A stretch of DNA of 64,000 nucleotides, from NCBI GenBank assembly GCA_034670405.1, contig JAXDDX010000048.1:1984001-2048000 (forward strand), in the 5' to 3' direction. The notes under the pieces were generated by a model. The model had not been told where the DNA came from. It saw only the letters and a program-made list of their open reading frames with translations, and made no database searches. Source of the stretch: Hoplostethus atlanticus (Eukaryota; Chordata; Actinopteri; Trachichthyiformes; Trachichthyidae). This document shows, piece after piece, positions 12,621 to 24,757 of the stretch. The first letter of the stretch is position 1. The number at the start of each line of letters is the position of its first letter. The position numbers and the translations under genes are program-made.

Positions 12621-12849
12621 AGAACTGGCTCTCCGAGCAAGCAGGGACCAGCTGGATAGAAGAAGGAAAAAAATAGGCTCTGCTCTAAATGTATAGGCCT
12701 CTGTCATATGATTGGTGTGGGGAATGGGTGGGTAGGGGGGGGGCTGTCTGGCTTCCTATTGGAACCCGCGGAGGAATCTCTACTGCTTCTACTTTCCGGT
12801 TCTATTTTCTCCACCGAGTTGCATCTGCTTCCACTGTAGTTGTAGGGGC

Positions 12850-12932
12850 AAAGGCCTAATGCTATGACAATACTATTGCACTGCTTTAGTGGATGGTACA
12901 GTAGTGCAACATCGTCAAAGCAGCTGACCTCC
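12850..12932 (-). ncRNA. mir301: pre-miR-301 hairpin
   Basis: The minus-strand 3p arm, 12883-12861, begins CAGTGCAATAGTATTGTCAT, which is miR-301 with the T found in a fish 301c-like form. The 5p arm at 12921-12900 begins GCTTTGACGATGTTGCACTA and pairs with it; miR-301-5p has the same pattern. It lies about 330 bases from the miR-130c-like hairpin, close to the spacing of the human miR-301b/130b pair. Confidence 0.94.
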
Positions 12933-13177
12933 GCGTGCTGGACACACGCAGGAATAGATACTAGAGGCACGCAACGACGTAAAACTATATAAACTACATC
13001 AATCATACAACACAGCTGCGGCTAACTACCCTTGTGCGTTCAACGTATTAAAAAGGCTCGTGGTGAGCCAATTCCACATCTACTTGTCACGTCTAAATAA
13101 GATTTGGAAGCAGAGGAAGTTGGTGGTGGTGGTGGGGTGGAGGGGAGGGAGGGGGGTGGTGAAGGGTGGGGTGCGTT

Positions 13178-13258
13178 TTGTGTCAGCCAATGCCCTTTTA
13201 ATATTGCACTGCTCATCTGATTTCACAGTAGTACAACAGAAAAAGGGCTTTGGACAAC
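13178..13258 (-). ncRNA. mir130c: pre-miR-130c-like hairpin
   Basis: The minus-strand 3p arm, 13211-13190, begins CAGTGCAATATTAAAAGGGC, the fish miR-130c form. The 5p arm at 13248-13227 begins GCCCTTTTTCTGTTGTACTA and pairs with it. It is the promoter-proximal member of the cluster, about 1.6 kb from the predicted exon 1 donor. A C-rich tract (G-rich on the plus strand, 13119-13175) follows it closely in the RNA sense. Confidence 0.93.
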
Positions 13259-14836
13259 ACGGCTTGTCGTCAAATCCGTTCAATGCTGTTCAAATCCCCG
13301 CGTGCACGGCTGTCAGCCGCACGCTGCTAAACCCTCCGGACAGTCCGGGGCCTGCACGCGGACCTCAACCCCTCGCGACTGTGAGCAAAGCAGCAGCCGT
13401 GAAACAACTGGCTATAGGCTTGTTAAGAGTCACAATGCGGCCGTGTATACGTGCTGTAAAAGGCGTAAATAGGAGAGATAATGTAGCCGGTGTAGAGCAT
13501 GCAAATTGGAAAGAAATTAGAATTAGGAATTCAGCTCCCCTACTTGATAGCCTAACGCAAAATGAATAGTTTTAATGTAAACGAGTGGGGTATGGTAATC
13601 GATTGCAACATGCTACTATTAGGGAATTCATAAAAATTCATTTCTGGGTGTAATTCGTTCCGGTCAGCGTTATGAGGCCGGGGGGGTATTTACCACATTC
13701 AAAAAGCAGTGTTTCTTTACAGCTTCACAGAAAACCCAAGCATCGACCAGGACTTCGCCTGGAGGAAACGAGGGAGGAGAAAAACGTATATAGGGCAAAG
13801 AGCACATTCCGCGATACAATACCAGAAACCTTCATTTAATACCTACTATTCTTGTCCCTTTGGCCAAAGTGGCAATTTGAAACCCTCTTAGTTTAGGAAA
13901 CCGAGGGGCGGGTGTGTGGGGGTCCAGGAGGGGGGGGCTTGTTATTTCCAATGTTCGGAGAAGTTTACAATTAGCAAAAGTGCTCATTTCCCCCCTGCCA
14001 AACTCGGGATAAAAAAATAGAAACACACGCACAGCGATAAGCAACCGAACCGCCATTACATCTCAAAGTCACGTTTTAAAACTGATCAAAAGCGGACGAG
14101 ACCACCAGCTAAGTCAACTTTTTTTTCCCACGTTCGTCGTTTAGACAGGGGGGGGGAGCTTAAATGGGTATTGTGTAAAAACGAGTGGGTTTTTTTCTTC
14201 ATTACACATCACAGATGAACGAGGTTAGGCTACATATTTGCTTTACAGTCGAGACGTTTAATTAGGTTTTTCTCTGCGGGCTTGCTTTTCCACACACACT
14301 CCTGTTAAAACATAAAATATTGGGGGGTGGGGGGTTGAAAATGCAGCAGCCATACCGACCACACGTTCTTACGATAGGGAGAACAGCTTCGACCACAACT
14401 CCTACAAACGTAAGGAAATTAAAGTTGGGGAGGGGGGGGCGATACTAAAGACACAATTCTTTCCAAAGCCGTGTAAATTGTACATTTTGACTTAACAGTT
14501 TTTTTTACGTAGGCAAGCACACACACTCTAAAATGATTAGCCCGGGATTTCTCAAACGTTTTCAGTCTTCCATATAGGAAGATTGTAGTTGTCGATTTAG
14601 TGTTGAATTGTAGAACTATCTACACTGTAGAGGAGATAATAGTGGTGAGAGTCTAACCTAGGATTACAGTAGTCGTTCTTATACATTCTCTATTTGGGAT
14701 CATCTTTAGTGATTTTAAATTAAAATGAAATTCCTCGTTCTGCTGGGGACCCCCTAGAACACCCTCAAGGACCCCATGGAGGTCTCCGGACCCCACTTTG
14801 AGACCCGGTGGATTAGCCCATATCACAGTACTTACC

Positions 14837-14953
14837 TTTTGATATTCCAGTTTGTGGGCAGGAATAATCACTAGCACGAGCATCCACCTGTCAATCACTC
14901 ACATCTTTAACCCGCCACATCCCTCTATCACACACGGACACGCGCGATAGAGA

Positions 14954-15020
<67 letters not shown>

Positions 15021-15300
15021 ATAGCGGCTATACAGTTTAAACTACTAGAGCTCGCGGAACCCCTCCCCGTCCAATTAGACCCACCGACATCCACGTCTGG
15101 CCGCGAGCTCCCCGCCATCTCCGCCCCGCAGCAGCAGCGCTCTCCACGCGCAGACAGAGGTTCTGGTGAACTATACCTGGCAGAGGCAGGGCCGGTCCGT
15201 ACAGCACAACACAGAGAGGAAGCGAAACGGAGCGAAGTTGGCCACTTTAAGGAGAATAACGTCCTGCGCGTTCCCATCTATCGCCCCCCCCTATTCGTCC
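14837..15300 (-). ncRNA. Predicted first exon of the microRNA host transcript (5' edge uncertain)
   Basis: On the minus strand a near-perfect donor, AAAAG|GTAAGTACTG, ends an exon at about 14836-14837. The exon would start within the CpG-rich promoter and contain a (TA)n(CA)n tract at 14957-15016. Frames inside it are short or driven by the repeat, so it is treated as non-coding. The acceptor partner could not be identified. Confidence 0.4.
14957..15016. repeat. Compound (AC)n(AT)n microsatellite
   Basis: About 13 AC units followed by about 15 TA units, inside the predicted first exon of the microRNA host transcript. Confidence 0.95.
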
Positions 15301-15545
15301 GTTTCAACCGTAATAACGGTTCGCGAGGCGTGACGGCTCGTCGGTGATAAAAAACGGTATTTCGTCCATAGGCAACCTCACGGCCTCCCAGCTCCGGACT
15401 CCATCTTTGACTAGTTGACATTCAGCTCTTGCCGAGACAAATTCCTTATTTGCATGCCAGCCTCCCATTGGTCCGTTTCCGCGCTTGTCTTTGCTCCCAT
15501 TGGTGGGAATTTTATCTCATCACCTTCGGGATTGGTCGCATACCA
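15050..15545 (-). promoter_or_regulatory. CpG-rich, CCAAT-box promoter region, probably of the miR-130/301/454 primary transcript
   Basis: This is the most CpG-dense stretch of the left third. On the minus strand three CCAAT boxes (plus-strand ATTGG near 15474, 15499 and 15532) and an octamer-like ATTTGCAT (plus, near 15450) lie upstream of a GC-rich leader with a TCGCGA-type motif near 15322. No long conserved reading frame follows. It sits 1.8 kb upstream of the first hairpin, so a non-coding host transcript is the simplest reading. Minus orientation is inferred. Confidence 0.55.
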
Positions 15546-16584
15546 AGGGAACGTCGTTGTATAGTTTAATTTTAACAATGAACACACAAATTCTCTCTTC
15601 CATTCACAAATTTCTCATTACCCGCCTTGGAGGTGCCACATTGTGTTGTTGTGATTTAAAGGAACGAAAAAAACAACAACTATCAGCATTTCATCTGTTT
15701 CTGTGTAAACCAGAGTCCTGTCAGTAGAACAGCATGAGGGATCTTTGTAATACTTGATCCACTTTGAAGACCACCCAGGACTTTTCACTGAGTACAAGTG
15801 GAGACAAACCCACTACCGTTCTTTGTGCTTGAGGTGAATATGTGCCTCTAGCATCACAAACCCTGTGTAAATCAAGACATCTTCTGCATAAAAGCGTACC
15901 GTTCTTCAAAATCATTGTATTAATTTATTTCAAAAATTCGGTAATAACTTTGTTGCCTATGCAAAAAAATTTGGTGCAGTAGGTTACAGCATCCTAACGG
16001 TTCCATAAACGCTGCATTTTTGAATGCAAGTGGCTTTTGTAGCAACTGTGACAGTTGCATGGCGGGGACAACCTGGTGTAAAAGAAGGAAACGGCGATGC
16101 TACGAGTCGCGGGTTTTGTGGTGGTTACTCGCGCAGGCTAGAGGTTCGGCCGGGGTTGGGAAGAGGTTAAAGGCGACGGGCTCACTGGAGGTGCAGTGGC
16201 CGACGCTTGGAGGAGGGCAGCGGGCTGTGAAATCTAGCATTCCTGACCAATGGAGCTGAAATAATGGCATTGTCCGGCGGAAAAGAACCCGCCTCTACCC
16301 TCGCCCCCCCTCTTCCTCCTCCTCCCCCACCCTCCCCCCGCCCCCCCTCCTCTCCGTTACCGGGACCCGATGGTGCAGCTAATCGGCGGAGTGCATTTGA
16401 TGTCGTTTTCAGAGAGCGAATGAGTGAATTCCTCACTTGTGGAGAGGGTCATATTTTCATTGTCTCTAGAGATGATGGCTACATAGCGGAGCGTAGTGTC
16501 TACTACCCGAGTTCAGTAGTTCCACTATCTTCAGTTCGCATACCACTTCAAGTCTATCTGTCTCTGTGATGCTTGGGCAATATT

Positions 16585-16652
16585 GGTTCTCTCCCACTCT
16601 TGTCAATAAAGCTTACTTGAATTGAATTGAACTGAGAGAGAGAGAGAGAGAG
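16585..16652 (+). repeat. LINE 3' end with TTGAATTGAA tail, then (GA)n
   Basis: TTGTCAATAAAGCTTACTTG followed by AATTGAATTGAA is the usual end of a fish L2-like LINE. It runs into a GA microsatellite. Confidence 0.55.
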
Positions 16653-19600
16653 GGACACCTTTACGTGAACCTCCAACCTCTCTCGCGCTCTCTTTCAGTC
16701 TCTCTGTGACGCAAATATAAAAGAAAATATCAAGAACAAAAATCTTTACACTTGCAGAAGAATAATATCCGTATTTATCATTGTGACATCAAATAGCCTA
16801 CAACTAAGTTTTGAAGTGTGAACATGTGTAAGCTCTCTGCCCCCCCCCCCCCCCCCCCCCCCCACCGCACACACACTTCGTGAATGTCTCTTTCTCTCTC
16901 TCTCCCCCCGTTTCATTACAACCAGTCCACTCCTGTAGCTACTTTGAGTTTTTAGATGAAACCTGTCTGCCATGACGTGTTTCGGATGCTATGTAAGGAA
17001 TGCGCGTTCACGTCGCCCCTGTGTATGTGTGTAGTCCTACGTGCACGGGCGCGCGTGCGTACAAGGGGGCGGGGCTGAGTGAAGTATGTGGGGCCCCGCA
17101 GGAAGTCCATGCCCATATTTAGTTATGACGGCTGTCTGATTAGGTTGACATGCAACTATTTTTTTAAACTAAACTGCTGCCTCCACTAAATGTATATATA
17201 CATTAAAGTTTTAAAGTTATATTAATTGCCTTTTTTTTTTTTTACAAGAGATGCAAATTATGTAAAAAAAGAGAATGCAAAGTTACTTTTAGAATGCATG
17301 CAAAAGTGAGATTGACGAAAAACCAATCCACGTGTATTTTACAAACTAGAACTGTAAAAAAGGACATGCAAATCTGTTTGACATGTGACAGCTCTTGATG
17401 TCATATATCTGGTGTATTATACAATCCCTTTAAATGTGTTTTTCCTGCATTTGTCAAGTTATTGTTATTTTGTCTTCCATGGAGGACCGCAATGGTTAAA
17501 TATCAGATAAGGCTTGAAAAATAAGATATGCTTCATTTTTTTAACACACCGAACAAGGCCGGCCTCCCATACCACAGTTTACCACCATGTGCCATGCGTG
17601 GCCAGGGTCCAAACTTATTTGTCAGTGCAGGCTGCAGGAGTTAATGTTTACAGTGAATTGTGCAATAGATTGCAGAGACCAGGGGGCCAACATGTTGTAA
17701 ACGGTCACCTTTTGCAGAAGTAAAGAACAGTATAAACCCAAGTAATTCACTGCACAGCAAAATGGTCAGTGTTCATTTATCTCTGAGTGTAAAACTCTGA
17801 ACAATTCCAGTGTTTCTATCAGTACACACCCATCAGAGTAAATTTAACACTTTACATAGTTTTGACCAACCGCCCCAGGGCCACATCAGCTCTGTGAGTG
17901 GACACACAATTCCCCAATCACCACTGTCAACTCCATAATTGTTGCTGAAACATCAACTCATATTAACAGTGGGAAAATTTGCCCACTGTTCGACAATCCG
18001 TATATTCTGGAATAGTTTGGTTATTTTGCGGAAAGCGTAGCAGAACGTTTTTTGCCTCACTTCAGGGGAGTCAGCGTTCATAGGACTAGACAGGCCTATG
18101 CAAGTCTTAGTTGTTGAGATAAGGTCCGGGCCTCAGCTCCCGGACAATAGAACGAACACAGTCACTAGAAATAACCAGGGTGAGCTGCAGGGAGACTAGT
18201 TTGTCTGTTTCATTGTCAAAAATGGGAAGTGAAACACATTTGTGTTAAACAGGCTTATAATGAGATTGGAATAATCAACTCCAACTCCCCTTTTCTGCAC
18301 AGCCTTTCTATTGAATTGTACAGTGTCCCTTGACCATAGTGTAAAAGCCAAATCATTTTTTGGTGCTGTTTTTTCAAAAGCTAGTCCACTCAGAATTTCA
18401 TTTCTAGCCTTGAAGTCATTTGGCTGTTTTCCCTCCATTCTCAGTGACAATTGGCCTGTTAAGCATATTGAGTGTTTTGTGGTGTTGGAAGAAAAAAGAA
18501 AAAAAAACCTCAACAATGTTGACTGTCAGGCGCCAACGTGTCACATTGTGCCTCTGAGCCAATGAGAGTTGAAAAAATTCAGACAGACAGCTTGTGTGCG
18601 CTGGCCCCGCCCCCCCGTGGAGACCATGTGACCTATCAGCAGCAGCAAGACACACCTCCAGCTCTCACACAGGAAAACAACCTAGACCATGTTTGCTTTC
18701 ATCAGCTGTAAAACGGGGCCTGCTTGAACTATGCTCTAATATACACTGTTAAGATGGTAGAAGACTGGATTGTCTGGAGCCTTAAAATTAGTCTAAATTG
18801 TACTATAGTGTTATAGCTCTAACTATAAGAGGTAAACCACATTCAATTGCATATTTGTGTGAATATATCAAAACTACCTAGCCTACTGATTCATGCAAGA
18901 TTAAATTATTGCATATATCATATATCATCATTATGAATCGTAGCTCTTATAATACATAAAGACAGAAAACCTCATCCGATTAAAGGTTTCTAACATGCAC
19001 TAACAGTCCCTTTTTATTTGTTGGAATAGTTCAAACTTGTCAAACTCCTCTGATATGCACACAACAAATTATCTGCTGTTTTTCGTTCCACTTTTTACAA
19101 AGAATTGAAAATTGAAACATAAGAATGCATGGGACATATTAGGTGTAGAGAAGCTACAAATTGAATTGATTTAACGGATTATAAATCTGTGATTCTTTTA
19201 TCATTCAAAATAGACTAAAAAGATAATCACCCAAGTCCTCCTGAAACACAAAATTACCATTAAACTTTTATATGTGAACGTGTTCAAACTGCCTGGATTT
19301 CAAAAAAGGGAAGCTTGAGCAAACTGGATGTGGATGGATGCAAACATCATATTTACTTCCATCAACAGATTTTCTTACAGGTCTAAAAGGCTCACAGTTT
19401 AGATCAAATTATGGTTCTATTTCTGAGCCGGCAACGCCAAAGATAAATGTCAGGAGAATTGGAAATACAAACTAAATCATCCTTTACACTGGGGATTGTT
19501 GAAGCTTCTCAGCCAAATGAACTCTGTTTAGTTTCCTATCCCAGGACAAAGTGAGATGAAACTCTATTTATTTATTTAGTAGTTTAAACGGATGCTGCTC

Positions 19601-19679
19601 TCCACCATTTGAACATGTTGGGAGGAGCGGAGGTTCACTAAATTCTGTATCAACAATCATAATGTTATTGGCTCAAAAC

Positions 19680-20170
19680 CTTGGATGTTAGAGTTAGACC
19701 GATATATCAAGGCAATATTGGTCTTTTTTTAAACAACAGATATTGGCCAGTCTGTGTTATGATGGAGGTTCGTCACTGGCCACAGCTACAGAAAAATCTA
19801 TAAACCCTGCAATGAAATTTTATTTACACAATTTATATATTTTATTATTCCATACTTTGTGCAAGAAAAGAGTCCAGTTCCATGTTTGACTTCCTGCAGT
19901 GGAGCCACCCTTGTTTGCATTCAGAGTGATGCAAAACTGGTTCATCCATTAGTCTAGTTCAGTCAAAGCACCCATCGGACCATGTAACAGTGTTAGAAGT
20001 ATCTTTCTAGTATTTCTAGTATTTCTAGTATCTACATTTTTTCTAACTCTCCCATATAACCCCCTAACCCTCCCTGTGGTCATTCTTTCTCACCCATCTC
20101 CTGCACTCATCTTCCCCTAATATATAGAACGCCTCTATAAGATCTTCTCTCCAGGAATACAGAGATTTTG
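19680..20170 (+). repeat. Repeat C, left portion, interrupted on its right by the 45-bp-unit element
   Basis: Begins GTTAGACCGATATATCAAGG.., the terminal signature of repeat C. The right portion reappears at 21540-21760 beyond the inserted element. Confidence 0.5.
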
Positions 20171-21235
20171 TTAAATGATGAGAACATAGACACTAAAATC
20201 ATTCATGTGAGCCCAGAAGATTGTTGGCTCCGATGCTCCATGCTAACACTTTAGCATTCATTATGTTGAGTGATAGTAGGCTCCATGCTAACACTTTAGC
20301 ATATATTAAGTTGTAGCAGCCCTAAAGCTAAATAAAGGTAAATCATTTTAATTGATATGTGGCTAAATCTGGCAGTTTTGTGGAGATTGATCAAATCTAC
20401 ATGAAATATGATATAAAAACTACTACTATAAAAAGACTACTTTGCCTGTTCCCATAGGAAGTGAAGGTGGTGGCCGATGTGTGCAGCTTTAGAATTACTA
20501 AAGAGGATGAATACATGCTCACCTGAAATAGTTCCTACAACAAGCCTGGCTACATCATCTGTATTGTTTTTAGTTTTTTAAATGTATAATCTACAGGCCA
20601 TATAATAAAAAACAATAACTTTTTATTACTAAAAGTTCAAGCTTCGCTTTGGATAATGCTAGTGGCCTACTATCACTCAACATAGTGTATGCTAAAGTGT
20701 TAGCATGGAGCCTACTATCACTCAACATAGTGTATGCTAAAGTGTTAGCATGGAGCCTATTATCACTCAACATCGTGTATGCTAAAGTGTTAGCATGGAG
20801 CCTACTATCACTCAACAGTGTACACTATGTTGAGTGACAGAATGTACACAACGTTGCAACTGTGTTGCTAGATTTAACTTTTCAGACCCCTCTAGTGACT
20901 TCATATCTCAAAAGGGACTAGTGTGACAAATAAAGCAGCTTTTCGGACCTTTGGGAAAAAAATGTGCAAAAAATGTGCATTTGGTGACAAACTGGTACCA
21001 CTGATGCCTATTTACACTACCTGCTTGTTTAGTCTGATGATGACAACGCTTCCCATACACAGCGTTGCCCCTCCCTCCGCAATTGGCTGTAGCAAATATA
21101 TTAATATGCCAATTAGTGTGTGATGACTTCTAGCGACTATTCGGCAGTAATAGTGTATGCTAAAGTGTTAGCATGGAGCACCGGATCCACGGGGGACACA
21201 TAAATGATCTTGGTGTCTATGTTCTGGTCACTTAA
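20171..21235. mobile_element. 1.07-kb non-autonomous inverted-repeat DNA element with internal 45-bp repeats
   Basis: The left arm at 20175-20260 and right arm at about 21150-21231 are inverted copies of each other. Both contain GAACATAGACAC, ATGATYTT.GTG and ATGCTAAAGTGTTAGCATGG. Both ends abut TTAA (20171-20174, 21232-21235). Two inverted 45-bp units start at 20236 and 20281, and three and a half direct units start at 20666. There is no transposase frame. It is probably a MITE. The TTAA flanks suggest a piggyBac-like target, but the termini are not typical of piggyBac. Confidence 0.75.
20666..20839 (+). repeat. 45-bp tandem repeat, 3.4 copies, ending in a small palindrome
   Basis: Units start at 20666, 20711, 20756 and 20801 (CCTACTATCACTCAACATAG...). 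The last breaks at CTCAACAGTGTACACTATGTTGAG, an inverted copy of the unit's own first part. Confidence 0.92.
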
Positions 21236-21539
21236 CAGCTAAAATGACCAACAGGACAAGCATTTAATCATACAACATTAGACTTAGTAGGGACCAAGAT
21301 AATCCATATTTTCATAGAAAACGAGTTTATCGTAGTTTTATGAATACTCCTCAATTTCACTACATAGTACACGCAGCTCTGGCTGATTGGAATTTATCAC
21401 AATTTACCCGCCAGTTTAGCACAGACACTTTTATGGACGGGAAAGAGACACATTTTGAGCAATGGTCTCACACGCTCATACACAAACACATGGCTTTTTA
21501 GTAGGTGTACATGGACAAGTGGTAGTAGTGGTTGGTTTC

Positions 21540-21760
21540 AATGGAGAGTTTTAGTGTCCCATCTAAACACTGTTTCAGAGGCTTTTCCACCCTGACAAAA
21601 ATACAATTCTGGGGAAAAAACTGAATACTTGGAAATTAAAAAAAATAAATGTAGACATGGTCAACTTTATAGACATTGAATATCAGTACAAAATATCAGC
21701 TATCAGCAGCTTCAATCCAAAAACATCTGCATCAGCCCTCAAAAAGCTATTCTACATAGT
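21540..21760 (+). repeat. Repeat C, right portion
   Basis: Contains GTTTCAGAGGCTTTTCCACC, AATACAATTCTGGG and AGCTTCAATCCAAAA, as at 33185-33330. Confidence 0.6.
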
Positions 21761-22534
21761 GTTCTTCAAAAAGAGGCTTCCCCCATTCCTGTACCCCTCT
21801 TCCCCCCTTTAAGGAGGTTCTCATTGGCACTGAAAAAGGAAACTAGCAACCGACCCCTCCCACAACTCCCCCACCCCCCACCCGCTCCTCCCATACCATC
21901 TGACCTGTGACCTCCAGGGGTCAGCAGCCGTAGAGAAGCCAGATGTCAGGATGGGGAGTGGGCGCTGGGCGACTCGGGTTACCCCGGGCAGCATGGCGCC
22001 AGCGTTGGGGGGAGAGAGAGAGAGAGAGAAAGAGACTATGAGAAAGTGTTTGAGACTGAGAGTCACAGAGAGAGATGTAAGGGAAAAGGGGGGAAATGAA
22101 AAGAAAGACAGGAAGCAAAGGAGAGAAACACGCAGAGACAGAGTACGCCGAGGAGGGATGTTGTGTATCCGACATCCAGTCTTCGGGCCCAAAGCCGTGG
22201 TGCTTTTTTTCCCCATTCGCTAAACTGGTCCTGAACTCCACACACAATCCTTGAGGCCTTTTTTCACCTGGGAACAGTAGGAGCAGCGTTTTTACAATAC
22301 AGCAGCTAATGATTAAAGAGAGAGAAAGATGAGAAGATGTTGAAGAGGTTAAATACATTCATAAATTCAGTCAACCAGTTGGTATCAAGCCATTACAGCA
22401 GCTCGGTCAAGTTAAGGTTTTTAAGTTTGGATTATTCACACTAAAATGAACCAAATTTAGATTGTGTACACACACACAAACAGAAATACAGAAACTCCAA
22501 ACAGGCTGTATATGTGAAACCAAACCTACTCAGG

Positions 22535-22735
22535 ACTTCTCACCTCCAGACAAGAATTTAAAGTGATAAATGTAAATTTTGCAACTCTGTTTGATATAAC
22601 CCAATAGTGATCAACCTCTAGCCAGTTCATGAAAACTTGCTGCTTCTGCTGTTCTAAACACCCGGTGTCAGGTAGATCTTTCCTGGGAAAAACCCTCTGG
22701 CGCACAGGAAGTGATGCGTTTTAAGTTTACGGTTT
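22535..22735 (+). repeat. Interspersed repeat A, copy 2
   Basis: Shares CAACCTCTAGCCAGT, AACACCCGGTGTCAGGTAG and CACAGGAAGTGATGCGTTTT with 28185-28385. Confidence 0.7.
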
Positions 22736-24540
22736 GTTTGGAATCAATAGAAGAAGAACTGGGTAGTTAGCATGAGCAGCGATAGCCACCATAGCTGAAC
22801 AGACAAAGAAAAGAGCGCCACCTACAGAAACTCAACCTTCACCAACAGAAAATCCAAGGAAAAGGGCATCACTGTATTGGACACCACCAGTGTTGCTCCT
22901 TTGAACATCCATTCCTCAGACGTCCTTCTCTCCATACCTCTCACTGCCACCCAAAAGTGGCACTAGTAGCCTTGAGATCAGAAAAGCAGTTTTGTGACCG
23001 GAAAATGCAAGAAAAATGTACATGTAACAAGCCAAATTTTGCATATAAGCCTCAGCTCACGTCGCTTCACTTCAGAACGCCGGCAGGCCGAACAGATCTG
23101 GAATCAGCTCAGCCTCCACCTCAGGCAATGACAGATAAACACTGGCATGAGGCCAGATCAATTTCTTTTAGTCACTCAAGCCTACTCCAACCTCTCCAGC
23201 AGTCTTTATGCTGCGTTCCATTTGAAGTCGGAAGTCAGAAATTCCCAGCTAGTAGGTCATAATTCCAACCTTCAAGTGGTCCATCTCGGAAAAACCAATA
23301 TTTAATTTTCCCAACGCAAAATATTGTTCCTCGTGCAACAGCTAATGTTATGTCAATGATATTTGGTAACGTTAGCTGGCTAGTTAGCGTAGAATGTTAG
23401 CAACAGAAAGCGTAACTTTATATTTCAAATTTATATTTTTCACCATTTTCACCATTTACCGCACAGGTGTTTTGATTTTGTTTTAAGGTCATGTGAGTCT
23501 GAATATCAAACTCAAGTGTATTTTGAGGATTATAAATATGTTAAAAGGAAATTTCCAACTTCACAGCATCTCTGGAATGCAGCATTGCGGCTTCTTACAG
23601 TGAAATCGTCACTTCCTCCCCCTCTGGCTGTGTCAAACCGAGGTCATAGTATCATCTGTGACTGTTCTGTCTGTTTATTTTATAGTAGGCATTTTCAATA
23701 TTCTAGCAGTTTAACACTTTGCAGTTTAACACCAGTAAAACACACACACACACACACACATGCTACACGTAAGACTACTAAGAAGTTACTGTTTAAATCA
23801 GTGTTGAAATTGAACATTAATAGTTCTGGGATTTTTGTTGTCAGACTATGGCAGGTGAACTCACATTCTCTCATGCTAGAATATTGGTTGATAGGCTACC
23901 AGTGGATTGAGGATACTGTTGAATAGTTGATAAGGACAAAATCATAACAGGCTTATTCCAGATAAATCATTTGCTTTCATGTCATGGGATCAATGGCGCA
24001 GCTCTTCAGTTGAGATGAAAGATTTTTGTTAAGTGCTTGCACGAATGATAGGCATTACTCAAATTCAAGTCAAATGCAAGTCAAATTCAAAAACTTTAAC
24101 AAAGTAAATGATCTCTGCATTTGTGCCTTTGAACCTGGATTCAAGTTTTCCTCTGCTGCTCAAACTCAAACAATCACTCAAGGCTGTTTGTTTCCAGACG
24201 AAATTTTGACTTTACACCTATTCATTCCTTCATTGCAGTACCTAGTGATTTGTTTGAAGCCAACCAGGTTCATTTGAAAACAGTTAATGTTTTCATGTTT
24301 TCATTATAAGGCTACTCAAAAGGACGGACACATAAACTGAAACAAACAGTTGTGTTTATATATATATTTATAAAAGCAGAGATTTACATACTTTTTCACT
24401 TGCGGAGTAAAGTTTACTCCACAAGTAAAGTTTTAGGCTGACATATATATTTGTTATATAATATTTATATTATTTATATAATAACTATTTGCTGTAAATG
24501 CACCAGTTCAGTATCAAAGTGCTCAGTATCAAAGTTCCAA

Positions 24541-24757
24541 AGTGCTCTTACTGTATATATTGTGTTGTTTTTTTTATATAAGAGCTCTTACTGTAATTAC
24601 TGTAATACTGTAAATATTGTGGTTTTTTTATTGTAAATACTGTGTACTGTTGCCTTTTGCACATTCCCGTTGAGCATTGCCACTTTTCATTTCACTACAC
24701 ACCCCGTGTGTGTATGTGACAAATAAAGTTCTTGAATCTTGAATCTTGAATCTTGAA
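24541..24757 (+). mobile_element. L2-like LINE, extreme 5' truncation (3' UTR only)
   Basis: Matches the 3' UTR of the LINE at 50860-51885 throughout: GTGCTCTTA.TGTA, GAGCATTGCCACTTT.CATTT, CACACC.CGTGTGTGTATGTG, AATAAAGTTCTTG. It ends in three TTGAATC tail units, against four in the longer copy. Confidence 0.85.

Larger units (their letters stand above)
15546..20170. other. Gene-poor stretch right of the CpG promoter
   Basis: No recognised gene. A GC-rich patch at 16040-16440 carries an unrecognised 101-codon frame (16264-16569) with a proline run; it reads on into LINE-like 3' sequence and is not called. A CCAAT/GC-box pair lies at 18555-18620. Poly-C occurs at 16842-16863. Confidence 0.5.
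21236..24540. other. Non-coding, repeat-bearing stretch
   Basis: No supported gene. It holds the right portion of repeat C (21540-21760), a (GA)n at 22013-22030, repeat A copy 2 (22535-22735) and a (CA)n at 23741-23760. The serine-rich minus frame at 21921-22358 is only an AG-rich tract. Confidence 0.5.

Noticed and set aside
13060-13569. 169-codon plus frame
   Set aside because: Overlaps the miR-130c-like hairpin antisense and a G-rich tract; no domain is recognised.
16264-16569. 101-codon frame with proline run starting MALSGGKEPAS
   Set aside because: GC-rich simple sequence reads into LINE-like 3' sequence. There is no splice partner, so it is described in the block entry but not called.
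18555-18620. CCAAT box plus GC box resembling a promoter
   Set aside because: Isolated motifs with few CpGs and no gene on either side.
20666-20818. Regular 45-bp repeats resembling a CRISPR array
   Set aside because: Head-to-tail copies with no spacers, in a vertebrate genome, inside a transposon.
21921-22358. 145-codon serine/leucine-rich minus frame
   Set aside because: An artefact of an AG-rich low-complexity tract on the plus strand.
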